From positions 1-59,933 of the forward strand of contig CASFPS010000020.1 in the NCBI GenBank assembly GCA_949296355.1: DNA of 59,933 nucleotides, written 5' to 3'. Each line of letters opens with the position of its first letter. Position 1 is the stretch's first letter. The stretch comes from an uncultured bacterium (GTDB taxonomy: Bacteria; Cyanobacteriota; Vampirovibrionia; Gastranaerophilales; Gastranaerophilaceae). The notes under the pieces were generated by a model. That model ran no database searches, was not told the origin of the DNA, and saw only the letters and a program-made list of their open reading frames with translations. Shown here in pieces: positions 1 to 7,189 of the stretch. The position numbers and the translations under genes were made by a program.

Positions 1-13
1 ATTTTGTTTCCTG

Positions 14-19
14 TATAAT
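14..19 (+). promoter_or_regulatory. -10 box of the dedA-family gene
   Basis: A perfect TATAAT lies 26 bases before the ATG at 46. The -35 region would fall at the very edge of the window and cannot be judged. A purine-rich GGGGGAG Shine-Dalgarno (positions 35-41) precedes the start. Confidence 0.6.
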
Positions 20-45
20 ACGAGAAAAAGAATCGGGGGAGTTTT

Positions 46-672
46 ATGGAATTTATAAATCTTATATTAGCACATCTTGTGAATTTTATTGAACACGTTA
101 TAACATATCTTGGACCGTTTGGAATAAGCCTTCTTATGGCAATAGAGTCCTGTAATATCCCGCTTCCGAGCGAAGCAATATTACCTTTTGCAGGGTATAT
201 TGTAAGCAAAGGTGAAATGAACTTTCACGTTGCAGCGTGGGCAGGAGCATTCGGCTGCGTATTAGGTTCAATTCCATCATACTACCTCGGATACTTCGGC
301 GGACGTAAATTTGTTGAAAAATACGGAAAATATTTCTTAGTTTCTAAAAAAGATCTGGAAGATGCTGATAAATGGGTTGAAAAATACGGAGATTGGGCAT
401 TTTTTATTTGCAGAATGCTTCCTGTAATAAGAACTTTTATCTCACTTCCTGCCGGGATTTTAAAGGCAAAGAAAAGAATATTTTTTACGCTTACATTCCT
501 CGGCTCGCTTGTCTGGAGTTATCTGCTGGTTTATGTCGGAGTAAAATTCGGGCAGAATATGGAAATGTTTAAACACCTCTGGCATAAATTCGATATTTTG
601 ATTGTTGTTGTTTTTGGAATCCTCGGTATTTTGTATATTTATAAGCATTTTAAGCATTTAAAAGACTCATAG
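46..672 (+). CDS. DedA family (VTT/SNARE-associated) inner membrane protein
   Basis: A 208-residue polytopic membrane protein. Family features are visible: the N-terminal hydrophobic helix around residues 20-35, the Glu34...PLPSE43 segment, a Gly-rich loop (residues 80-87), the R123...R129 segment followed by SLPAG, and two C-terminal hydrophobic segments (about 146-166 and 183-198). DedA proteins of this type are linked to lipid (undecaprenyl phosphate or phosphatidylethanolamine) flipping and membrane homeostasis; the exact substrate here is not known. The start has a strong GGGGGAG ribosome site and its own TATAAT. It is a single gene: the next gene has its own promoter. Length matches the family. 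Confidence 0.9.
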   Translation: MEFINLILAHLVNFIEHVITYLGPFGISLLMAIESCNIPLPSEAILPFAGYIVSKGEMNFHVAAWAGAFGCVLGSIPSYYLGYFGGRKFVEKYGKYFLVSKKDLEDADKWVEKYGDWAFFICRMLPVIRTFISLPAGILKAKKRIFFTLTFLGSLVWSYLLVYVGVKFGQNMEMFKHLWHKFDILIVVVFGILGILYIYKHFKHLKDS

Positions 673-755
673 TCTTATGCTTGTGTATATCCTTTAAATG
701 CCGGCTGAGATTTCTTAAAAAAAATTTAACTTTCGGTTAGTTTGCGCAATTTTTG

Positions 756-784
756 CTGACAAAAATACTTTATATAAATATAGT
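756..784 (+). promoter_or_regulatory. Promoter of the 806-1610 gene pair
   Basis: CTGACA at 756-761 and TATAGT at 779-784 are separated by exactly 17 bases. The predicted start is near 791, leaving a 15-base leader with a GAAGG ribosome site at 794-798. Confidence 0.55.
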
Positions 785-805
785 GTAGTAAAAGAAGGTA
801 TTATT

Positions 806-1003
806 GTGTCAGAAATTAATCCGGTACTATATCAGAATGAGCTGGGCAAATTTTCTCAAATCCAGCAGGATTATGAGGAGGTTAAAAAGCGCGTGGATAA
901 AGAGAATAAACTCTCTTCAATATTTGATGTTTGCCCGATTTTCAGACGCGTTGAGAGGGTTCCGGACAAAATTGAAGCAGATGATTATATTGGACTGGCG
1001 TGA
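806..1003 (+). CDS. Small helical protein, first of a coupled pair
   Basis: A 65-residue protein starting at GTG, 7 bases after a GAAGG ribosome site and downstream of a good promoter. It is charged and mostly helical, with a coiled-coil-like stretch over residues 10-35, and has no signal peptide. No family is recognised. It stops at TGA 1001-1003 and the next frame opens with ATG at 1005, so the two are translationally coupled or are halves of one gene broken by a frameshift: the downstream frame is open well upstream of its ATG, across most of this gene. Confidence 0.55.
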   Translation: MSEINPVLYQNELGKFSQIQQDYEEVKKRVDKENKLSSIFDVCPIFRRVERVPDKIEADDYIGLA

Positions 1004-1004
1004 T

Positions 1005-1610
1005 ATGAAATCCGCTTATTCGCAGATTAAGTCAGGTGCGGAAGGCAGACCTTTTACCCCCTCTTATGACTACAAAAAAGCCCAGCATCCGTTTTCGTTC
1101 TTTAGAGGAACGCTTCTGCATAAATTCGTAAACCCAGCAACAAGCCCTTGTCCAAAGTTTGCGAAGTGGTTATTGAAGAATGATACGACTTTGATGAGTA
1201 CTAAACTGGGTAAATATATTACAGATAAATTTAAGATTGATGAAATTGCGGTAGACACAAAAATAGAGAATATTACATCAACAAAAGATACTCCTTCTTT
1301 TGTTGGGGCAAAACAATTTATCACTAAATCTCCTTTTGGCGAACTTACAGCCCGAGCCATGACACGAACAACTAAAATCGGTGCAGCGGTTTTAGGGGGA
1401 TTAGAAGCAGCACATCTGGTTAAAGAAATTTCAGACGGCGAGAATGCAATTAAAGCTACTGCAAAATCCGCAGTAAATTTTGCAAGCTCCATTGCAGGAA
1501 TCGGTTATGGCGGAGCTATCGGCGCAAAACATTTTGGACCGGTCGGCTCTCTTGTCGGTATGGGATTAGGCGCTATTGCCGGAAATAAGATTAGCGACCT
1601 TATTGATTAA
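1005..1610 (+). CDS. Protein with a glycine-zipper hydrophobic C-terminus
   Basis: A 201-residue protein whose first 100 residues are basic and polar. The last 70 residues hold small-residue hydrophobic helices with GxxxG-type repeats (ending in GAIAGNKISDLID), as in glycine-zipper membrane-inserting proteins. No specific family is recognised. The ATG at 1005 follows the previous stop by one base. An upstream TTG (804) keeps the same frame open but lacks a ribosome site, so 1005 is preferred. The stop codon overlaps by 3 bases that of the convergent gene ending at 1607. A structural or effector-like role is possible but not shown. Confidence 0.6.
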   Translation: MKSAYSQIKSGAEGRPFTPSYDYKKAQHPFSFFRGTLLHKFVNPATSPCPKFAKWLLKNDTTLMSTKLGKYITDKFKIDEIAVDTKIENITSTKDTPSFVGAKQFITKSPFGELTARAMTRTTKIGAAVLGGLEAAHLVKEISDGENAIKATAKSAVNFASSIAGIGYGGAIGAKHFGPVGSLVGMGLGAIAGNKISDLID

Positions 1611-1870
1611 GCTCTCTTTATACAATCCATTACGTGATTAAAGAATTTCATACTTGGTTCTGTCACATATTTCCTTGCGGCATTCATAGTATCAACTCCG
1701 TCTTTAGAAGAAATATCTTTAAATAGAGTAACATCATCTCTTAAAGATTCATACCATTCAGTTGTAATATTTCTTCTCTCTTTATATAATTTTTCCGCCC
1801 ATTTCAAATACTTTTGATTAACCTTCTGGAAAGCGGGTTGATTTGTACCATTAACTGCATTGATTTTCAT
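1607..1870 (-). CDS. Short lineage-type protein with N-terminal polar/Phe motif
   Basis: An 87-residue basic protein, no family recognised. The start is the ATG at 1870: the in-frame GTG at 1879 lies inside the GAGGTG ribosome site. The N-terminus (MKINAVNGTNQPAFQK) is a short polar Asn-rich stretch ending in Ala-Phe-Gln-Lys, resembling the starts of the proteins at 56200 and 45307 in this window. The rest is helical and charged with one Trp-rich stretch. It converges with the 1005-1610 gene, stop codons overlapping. Confidence 0.6.
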   Translation of the reverse strand: MKINAVNGTNQPAFQKVNQKYLKWAEKLYKERRNITTEWYESLRDDVTLFKDISSKDGVDTMNAARKYVTEPSMKFFNHVMDCIKRA

Positions 1871-1907
1871 ATAATACACCTCTTTAATTGGTATGCCCGA
1901 TTTACGT

Positions 1908-2000
1908 TCAGTTTTTGTCGGATTTCATCCAGCCTACAGTTATTTATAATTTGAAAGTCTTACTACAACAATGCAGGTCAGGTTTACTAACCCGACAAAA
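1908..2000. repeat. Degenerate copy of the intergenic GTAGGTTGGGTG-type repeat
   Basis: The segment holds a decayed inverted copy of the repeat found intact at 53953 and 57411: AGTTTTTGTCGG then CAGCCTAC on one side, and TGCAGGTCAGG with TTTACTAACCCGAC on the other. Nothing else is recognised between the two minus-strand genes here except the terminator at 2110-2137. Confidence 0.55.
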
Positions 2001-2109
2001 ACTTTTTACACACATTTGAGTTAATTATACAAAATTTTTTAAAATTTGTCGATAAGTTACTGATAAATTTTTAATATTTAACTTTTAACCGGCATAGCAA
2101 TTTAAAATT

Positions 2110-2137
2110 AAAATAAAAAGGGGCGTTAAGCCCCCCT
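2110..2137 (-). terminator. Terminator of the ferritin-like gene
   Basis: Read on the minus strand, a GGGGGC / GCCCC hairpin with a short TTAA loop is followed by TTTTTATTTT. It sits 14 bases past the stop of the 2151-3464 gene. Confidence 0.75.
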
Positions 2138-2150
2138 ATATGAATAAATT

Positions 2151-3464
2151 CTAAATCAATTTTTCCTTTTCTTCTTCTCTTGCTTCGTGTTTTTCTATCA
2201 TTTTCTCCAATTCATCAGGCATTACTGTATTATGTGCTAACCCGACTTTCTGAAGTCCTTTCTTCAATAAATCAACCTCTTTATCCTTAAGTTCTTCATC
2301 AGCCGCAACTATATCTCTATCGTGGTAAATTCCTGCAAGACGAATTGCGTTTTCAGATGGCGAACTTATCTCGTTTTGTTTTTCCTGAACTTTATAACTT
2401 TGCCAGTCTTCTCTGAGTTTCTTTATCGTAGTATATTCTCCCTCTGCTTCAAGACGCTTATCAACTTCTTTTTCCAGAACTTTCTGAACGTATTCTTTTT
2501 GTGACTTAAACCTGCACGGAATAACGATTTCTGTTCCGATTACTTCTTCCGGATCACGCTTTTCGTATTTCTTAAACAATTCCGCTGCAGCCTGCAAGTG
2601 TCCGAGCTCTATATCAAGGAACAATTCCCATGTCTTTTTGATTCTATCGTCCGGCTCATCCTCCATACAGGTATAGTAGTTACAAACCTCGGTAAATTCG
2701 TGAATAAGGAATTTTTCCCACATAGTTTCTGTCGGATCTATTAAAGACTCATACATTGTAACGTGTTCTTCTTCGACATCTTTAATCTCGGCATATGTTT
2801 CTCTTAAGACATGGTCGCCGTACATAAAACCGTGTTCTGCATAATAATTATGGGTTTGCTGCTCACCTGATAAAAGTGTCAGGATATTAACTTTTGTCTG
2901 CGGATGGGCGGTCTTTTTATCATAATGCTTTCTGATTCTCAGCCCGTTGCAGTTATGATGATGCTGGGTAGGACGTCCCACTATAACATCGGTCTGCCCC
3001 TGTACTATATCATCAGGTTCAAAACCTTCTGTCATATAAGCAAACTGAGAATATCTGTATAAATGATCAAAATCCTCAAGGAGCCCGAAGTCAAAAGTCT
3101 CTTTTACATAAGGATCAGGTTCATTCTGCGCCATCCAGGCAGTCAAATCTACCGCAACCTGTTCATATCCCAATGTTGTTTCCAATACGGATTGATCAGC
3201 CGGTCCCATCCAGTTTGCAGTCGCCTGCTGCGAATCTTCTATCCTGCTTATCCTTGCAATAAGTTCTTTATCATTGTTGTCCGGTACAAATCTGTTAAGC
3301 TGGTGTTTAAACCCCCAGGCTTCAACTTCTATACCGTTCATTAAAATTTGTCTTGTTCTGGTATAACAATCAACCTCTACTTTGTTGTAAGGTTTTCCGA
3401 CAATCTGATGCCAGTTTCTTATCTGTTTTTCTACAGGTATACCCTTTTCTTTTAACGGATTCAT
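2151..3464 (-). CDS. Large ferritin-like (diiron-type) protein, uncharacterised
   Basis: A 437-residue soluble protein. Its middle part has several helix-borne acidic/His pairs typical of ferritin-like four-helix bundles: EDFDH at 130-134, EEEH at 231-234, EFTE at 256-259 and ELGH at 286-289. The last 130 residues are charged and coiled-coil-like. Such large ferritin-like proteins are seen in anaerobes and are presumed to bind iron or deal with oxidative stress; substrate and activity are unknown. The ATG follows an AAAGGGG ribosome site. The gene stands alone with its own terminator. The family name is a motif-based inference. Confidence 0.65.
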   Translation of the reverse strand: MNPLKEKGIPVEKQIRNWHQIVGKPYNKVEVDCYTRTRQILMNGIEVEAWGFKHQLNRFVPDNNDKELIARISRIEDSQQATANWMGPADQSVLETTLGYEQVAVDLTAWMAQNEPDPYVKETFDFGLLEDFDHLYRYSQFAYMTEGFEPDDIVQGQTDVIVGRPTQHHHNCNGLRIRKHYDKKTAHPQTKVNILTLLSGEQQTHNYYAEHGFMYGDHVLRETYAEIKDVEEEHVTMYESLIDPTETMWEKFLIHEFTEVCNYYTCMEDEPDDRIKKTWELFLDIELGHLQAAAELFKKYEKRDPEEVIGTEIVIPCRFKSQKEYVQKVLEKEVDKRLEAEGEYTTIKKLREDWQSYKVQEKQNEISSPSENAIRLAGIYHDRDIVAADEELKDKEVDLLKKGLQKVGLAHNTVMPDELEKMIEKHEAREEEKEKLI

Positions 3465-3600
3465 TATATCCCCTTTCTGCAGAATTTTTCTGCATAGTAA
3501 TGGTAATATAATCCAAGATTTTTTGTATTATCCATCCGGGTATTACACGAGAAAGTTATTGTCGGGCTAAAGTCCGATTTATTTGTTAATGTCCAGCGCA

Positions 3601-3731
3601 CCGTCATTCAGAGCCCAACAACAATTCAGGGGTGAAGAATCCCTTTTTTAGGTGAATAGTGAGGAGTGAATAGAGACCGGAATGGTTTGAAGTTATAGAG
3701 ATTCTTCGGGCTCACGCCCTCTGAATGACGG
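3601..3731. repeat. 131-bp MITE-like element with 13-bp perfect inverted ends
   Basis: The ends CCGTCATTCAGAG (3601-3613) and CTCTGAATGACGG (3719-3731) are perfect inverted repeats. Inside lie a heptamer tandem (GTGAATA GTGAGGA GTGAATA, 3652-3672) and the phrase ATTCTTCGGGCTCACGCCCT, which recurs near 57381. No coding sequence. The rest of 3465-3820 holds a partial copy of the 50-bp repeat family (about 3735-3770) and nothing else recognised. Confidence 0.7.
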
Positions 3732-3820
3732 CAAACCTGGCGTGTAGACTACCAGCCCAAAGATTTACCGCATCGTTATATGCTATCTTTTATTCTTCTA
3801 TTGTTAAGAAAAAACAATTT

Positions 3821-3849
3821 TTGTCACCAAACTATATAACATATACAAT
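3821..3849 (+). promoter_or_regulatory. Promoter of the candidate type I toxin
   Basis: TTGTCA (3821-3826), 17-base spacer, TACAAT (3844-3849). Predicted transcription start near 3856 gives a long leader of about 140 nt before the 26-codon peptide at 3998. A long structured leader is usual for type I toxin mRNAs. Confidence 0.65.
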
Positions 3850-3997
3850 GAGGATATGAATCCGAAGAATCTATGTAAAAATATCAAATTTAATGGTAAT
3901 ATTGTTCTACAGGGTAAAAGAGACTCTTTTTAGAAAGGAACTGCTTACAACATTATTTCAAGCTTCGGGTTGGTTCCCGACTAGAAAGGGGGCTGAT

Positions 3998-4078
3998 ATG
4001 AACGATTTCAATTTGAGTTTAATTTTAATCTTTTTGATTTTGTACATATTAAAAAACGGCTCTTATTCTAATAAATAA
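3998..4078 (+). CDS. Candidate type I toxin: 26-residue membrane peptide
   Basis: ATG at 3998 follows a very strong AAAGGGGG ribosome site by 5-6 bases. The peptide is MNDFNLSL, a hydrophobic Leu/Ile-rich core to about residue 18, then a polar tail ending NGSYSNK: one membrane-spanning helix, the shape of Fst/Ldr-type toxins. A longer frame opens at 3893 but has no ribosome site. The mRNA leader contains TTCAAGCTTC (3957-3966), repeated exactly at 4085-4094 inside the region covered by an oppositely directed small RNA. The architecture matches par/Fst loci; sequence family membership is not claimed. Confidence 0.55.
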   Translation: MNDFNLSLILIFLILYILKNGSYSNK

Positions 4079-4131
4079 GAACCGTTCAAGCTTCTAAGAG
4101 TATCCGGCAGTCTGGTAAACTGCCACCCTGT
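4052..4131 (-). ncRNA. Candidate antisense antitoxin RNA
   Basis: A minus-strand promoter at 4138-4166 predicts a start near 4131. The transcript would hold a GGCAGT/ACTGCC stem-loop, then GAAGCTTGAA (complementary to the toxin leader repeat), then a 12-bp hairpin (4056-4083, one G-U pair) followed by a T-run, an intrinsic terminator. Length is about 80 nt. Its 3' part is fully complementary to the toxin mRNA 3' end. Confidence 0.5.
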
Positions 4132-4137
4132 ATTTAT

Positions 4138-4166
4138 ATTATTTACTATAGCGCATATTTTGTCAA
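4138..4166 (-). promoter_or_regulatory. Promoter of the antisense RNA
   Basis: On the minus strand: consensus TTGACA (4166-4161), 17 bases, AATAAT (4143-4138). It lies just downstream of the stop of the hydrolase gene and cannot serve any other gene, since the next minus-strand coding region is far away. Confidence 0.5.
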
Positions 4167-4172
4167 TATTAA

Positions 4173-5069
4173 TTACTCATTAATGAGTGATTTTGCCTCA
4201 GGAATCCGGTTCAACCCAAGATCAATACAGTCAAGTACAATCCGGGCGTAGTCATCATGCATTCCGTAGAATATATGTGACGCTCCCTGAACTTCTATAA
4301 CCCGATTTCCCTCCGGATTTCTTGTCAGGGAATTTAGAGTTTCCATAAATCTTTTAGGGCTTTCGCCAGTTACGGAATCACGTGAGCCTATAATAAATGA
4401 GCCGTTCGGCTTTATGTTATAAAGTGATTGAGTCTCGCCTTCTCCGCTTAAAACAGGGCAGTTTTTGAGATTGTCGGCGTTATAAAATCCGAGAACTGTA
4501 TTTGCTGTCATAGGCGAAAAGCCTCCGAAAAGGAACGGCAGAATATCATCTCCTCTACCTTCTTCAACCCACGATTTTGCCATATCAAAACATTTATCTA
4601 TATTTGGCATAACCCTCCACCAGTGCATGATATCAACTGGACAGGATACGATAAAATAATCCACAAAATCATCAGGCGTGTTCCCTAAATAATGTATGAT
4701 TTTATTTGAGCCGAGAGAATGACCGCCAAGAATTATTTTTTTGAATCCGAGCTCTTTTGCATATTTTACGTAGCTTTCAACATCTTCATATACTTTGCTG
4801 AAATCGTCGTTGAAAACTCCGGCGTGTCTTTGCTTCCCGATTGAAAAATCAGTGTACGCAAAGCAGGAAAAAGAATCATGAGCGTGCGCAATTATACAGG
4901 CAATTCCGTTTTTGCCCAAAAGCTTTCCTGTAGAATACAAAAGTTCGTTTTGAAAAACATTCGAACAAATCCCGGTTATCATAACAAGAACTGTATCAGA
5001 ACTTGTATCTCCAAACATTGCCCCCTTAAGTTCCAAGCCTCTCGGGGTTTTGACTTTTATTATTTCCAT
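4173..5069 (-). CDS. Alpha/beta hydrolase
   Basis: A 298-residue cytoplasmic alpha/beta-hydrolase fold protein. The nucleophile elbow GGHSLGS places the Ser near residue 118; the catalytic His is in GASHIFYGMHDDY near the C-terminus, with an Asp expected in GSRDSVTGE. An oxyanion-type loop (MITGICSN) follows the first strands. The substrate is unknown (esterase or lipase-like). The start is taken as the ATG at 5069: the GTG at 5093 is upstream of the AAGGAG ribosome site. It is the last gene of an operon with the DUF3737 protein (16-base gap) and the 74-residue protein, all divergent from a LysR regulator. Confidence 0.85.
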   Translation of the reverse strand: MEIIKVKTPRGLELKGAMFGDTSSDTVLVMITGICSNVFQNELLYSTGKLLGKNGIACIIAHAHDSFSCFAYTDFSIGKQRHAGVFNDDFSKVYEDVESYVKYAKELGFKKIILGGHSLGSNKIIHYLGNTPDDFVDYFIVSCPVDIMHWWRVMPNIDKCFDMAKSWVEEGRGDDILPFLFGGFSPMTANTVLGFYNADNLKNCPVLSGEGETQSLYNIKPNGSFIIGSRDSVTGESPKRFMETLNSLTRNPEGNRVIEVQGASHIFYGMHDDYARIVLDCIDLGLNRIPEAKSLINE

Positions 5070-5085
5070 TTTCTTTAATTTCTCC

Positions 5086-5964
5086 TTATACACATTTTTT
5101 TAAACAAATATTTTCATTGGAATTGCGTATTAATACTTTTCCGGAGCATTTTATAACCGGTTTTTCAGTAACGATTTCACCAATACTGTCCGCTGCAATA
5201 ACACCTGATTTAGGATTCTTAACCGATACAATATGTCCCTTTATGTCAGCTTCAACATCTGAATATTCAAACGATAGGTCTGTATCTTCCATTGTACAGT
5301 TTATTAATTTTAAGTTTTTACAATAACACAAAGGCTGCGTCCCTGTAATTTTACAGTTTATAAAGGTTAAATTTTCGCTGAACCATCCTAAATACTTACC
5401 TTTTACAACAGAATCTTCTACCGTAACATTCTTGCTGTGCCAGAATGCGTCTTTTGTATCAAGTGTAGAATTTTTGATATGAACATTTTTCATATACTGA
5501 AAAGAATATTTGCCGCTCATTGAAAGGTTATCGATTTCCACATCTTTCGATTCAAAAAGAAAGTACATTGAATCAATGGTTGAATTGGTAATTTTTACTC
5601 CTTTGCATTTCCAGCCGAATTCCGGTGATTCGATTTTGCAATTATCGACCAGAATATGTTTGCATTCTCTAAGACACTTGATACCGTTTATAATGTTATT
5701 TTGCAATTTGCCGTCAAAAGAGTACCACAAAGGCGCACGGGTTTTCTCATCCATAAAAGAATCTTCCAGCGTAAATCTTCTTGCATGCCAGAGCGGATAC
5801 CTTAAAGAAAACGAACAGTTAACAACATTTATCCCTCTGCATTCTTTTAAAACAGACTCACCATCTGCCGGTCCTTCAAATTTGCAGTTCAAAACCTCTG
5901 TATTCTTAATGTTATACAGTGATCTTTCTTCGTTGAATGTTTGATTTGCAATTAGATTTTTCAT
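5086..5964 (-). CDS. DUF3737-type right-handed beta-helix protein
   Basis: A 292-residue protein made of short beta-strand repeats with regularly spaced hydrophobic and Asn/Asp residues (patterns such as NCKFEG, NSTIDS, NCKITG, NCTMED), typical of a parallel beta-helix and of the DUF3737 family. No enzymatic residues are evident; function unknown. The ATG at 5964 is chosen because GGAG lies 9 bases upstream; the ATG at 5973 abuts the ribosome site. It sits between the 74-residue gene and the hydrolase gene; this trio beside a regulator suggests a regulated sugar or surface process, which is inference. Confidence 0.8.
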   Translation of the reverse strand: MKNLIANQTFNEERSLYNIKNTEVLNCKFEGPADGESVLKECRGINVVNCSFSLRYPLWHARRFTLEDSFMDEKTRAPLWYSFDGKLQNNIINGIKCLRECKHILVDNCKIESPEFGWKCKGVKITNSTIDSMYFLFESKDVEIDNLSMSGKYSFQYMKNVHIKNSTLDTKDAFWHSKNVTVEDSVVKGKYLGWFSENLTFINCKITGTQPLCYCKNLKLINCTMEDTDLSFEYSDVEADIKGHIVSVKNPKSGVIAADSIGEIVTEKPVIKCSGKVLIRNSNENICLKKCV

Positions 5965-5979
5965 AACAATCATCTCCAA

Positions 5980-6204
5980 TCAGGCAATTTCATTTTTCAG
6001 GGTGAAAATTAAATAATCAAGGCAGTCTATGCGTTTTTGATTTATGTGCAGCTCGTTTAAAAGAAGTTTGCGGTGCTCTGCCAAAAGCTTTGTTTTTGCC
6101 TCTTTGCCGGCATGAATAAACTTTTCTATAAAATCCTGACTGCAATTTGCGTCTTTCAGGTTTTGTAAAATCTTATCATCTGTCATACTTTCATTATTTA
6201 TCAT
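5980..6204 (-). CDS. Small helical protein, first gene of the DUF3737 operon
   Basis: A 74-residue charged helical protein ending in the pattern KLLLNELHINQKRIDCLDYLI, similar in style to small proteins found beside transcription regulators in Firmicutes. No function is known. No clear ribosome site precedes the ATG at 6204; an internal ATG at 6186 is possible. Its stop lies 15 bases upstream of the next start. It is divergent from the LysR gene at 6283. Confidence 0.6.
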   Translation of the reverse strand: MINNESMTDDKILQNLKDANCSQDFIEKFIHAGKEAKTKLLAEHRKLLLNELHINQKRIDCLDYLIFTLKNEIA

Positions 6205-6247
6205 TTTTTAAAAATAGCAAATACTTATATTACATAATAAAAAATAC

Positions 6248-6276
6248 TTGACAGGCATATTTAAATAAATTATTCT
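6248..6276 (+). promoter_or_regulatory. LysR-gene promoter predicting a leaderless mRNA
   Basis: TTGACA (6248-6253), 17 bases, TATTCT (6271-6276), then exactly 6 bases to the ATG at 6283, so the predicted transcription start is the A of the ATG. A palindrome TATTTAAATA lies in the spacer (6259-6268) and could be a LysR-type site shared with the divergent operon. Confidence 0.6.
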
Positions 6277-6282
6277 TATTTT

Positions 6283-7185
6283 ATGGAGCTTAGAGTATTA
6301 AAATATTTTTTAACAGTAGCAAGGGAAGGCAGTATAACAGGGGCGGCGAATTCGCTTCATCTTACCCAGCCGACACTCACGCGCCAGATTCAGGAACTTG
6401 AAAAAGAACTCGGACAAAAACTTTTTGTGAGAGGAAAATACAAGGTTACGCTTACACCTGAGGGAATGATATTAAGAAACCGAGCCCAGGAAATTGTCGA
6501 TCTTGTTGAAAAAACCGAAGCCGAGTTTCAGGCAATAACCGATACAGTGAGTGGAGATGTTTACATAGGCGGCGGTGAATCTGATTGCATGAAACATATT
6601 GCAGAAATTATAAAAGAGATTCAGACTGAATACCCTGCAATTAAATTCCATCTGTTTAGCGGAAATGCCGAAGATGTTACGGAAAAACTGGACAAAGGAT
6701 TGTTGGACTTCGGAGTTTTAATCCAGCCTGTTGATTTATCAAAATACGATAATCTTCCGCTTCCGGATAAAGATATCTGGGGCGTTGTTATGAGAAAAGA
6801 CAGTCCGCTTGCAGAAAAAGAATATATTGAATTGGAGGATTTAAGAGGTTTGCCGCTTATTAATTCCAGACAGGCAATGAGAAAAACTTCGTCAAAAAAT
6901 GAATTTATTGAATGGTTCAGAGGGGAGTTTGAGAATTTAAACACAGTCGCTACAATAAATCTCGTATACAATGCGGCAGTAATGGTAAAAGCAGGTGTCG
7001 GGTATGCAATTACTCTTGATAAACTTGTGAATACTTCAGAAGAAAGCGAACTATGTTTCAAACCTCTCAAGCCAAAACTTGAATCAGGCTTGGATATTGT
7101 CTGGAAGAAATATCGGGTATTTTCTCCGGCTGCAAAGATTTTTTTAAATAAGTTACAAAATAAATTAGGTGACAAATTAGAATAG
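6283..7185 (+). CDS. LysR family transcriptional regulator
   Basis: A 300-residue LysR-type regulator. The N-terminal winged helix-turn-helix is clear (residues 1-60: YFLTVAREGSITGAANSLH, then TQPTLTRQIQELEKELG and LFVR), followed by a two-lobed effector domain to residue 295. It is divergent from the 74-aa / DUF3737 / hydrolase operon across 78 bases, the standard arrangement for a LysR regulator and its target, so control of that operon is inferred. The ATG has no ribosome site and sits 6 bases past a -10 box. Confidence 0.9.
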   Translation: MELRVLKYFLTVAREGSITGAANSLHLTQPTLTRQIQELEKELGQKLFVRGKYKVTLTPEGMILRNRAQEIVDLVEKTEAEFQAITDTVSGDVYIGGGESDCMKHIAEIIKEIQTEYPAIKFHLFSGNAEDVTEKLDKGLLDFGVLIQPVDLSKYDNLPLPDKDIWGVVMRKDSPLAEKEYIELEDLRGLPLINSRQAMRKTSSKNEFIEWFRGEFENLNTVATINLVYNAAVMVKAGVGYAITLDKLVNTSEESELCFKPLKPKLESGLDIVWKKYRVFSPAAKIFLNKLQNKLGDKLE

Positions 7186-7189
7186 AATT

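Noticed and set aside
1070-1492. 140-codon minus-strand frame
   Set aside because: Antisense to the 1005-1610 gene, no ribosome site, lies wholly inside a better supported frame.
3893-3997. N-terminal extension of the toxin frame (61 codons in all)
   Set aside because: No ribosome site at 3893, whereas the internal ATG at 3998 has a very strong one; the extension is likely leader RNA.
5117-5944. Plus-strand frames across the DUF3737 gene
   Set aside because: Shadows of the minus-strand beta-helix gene; no ribosome sites.
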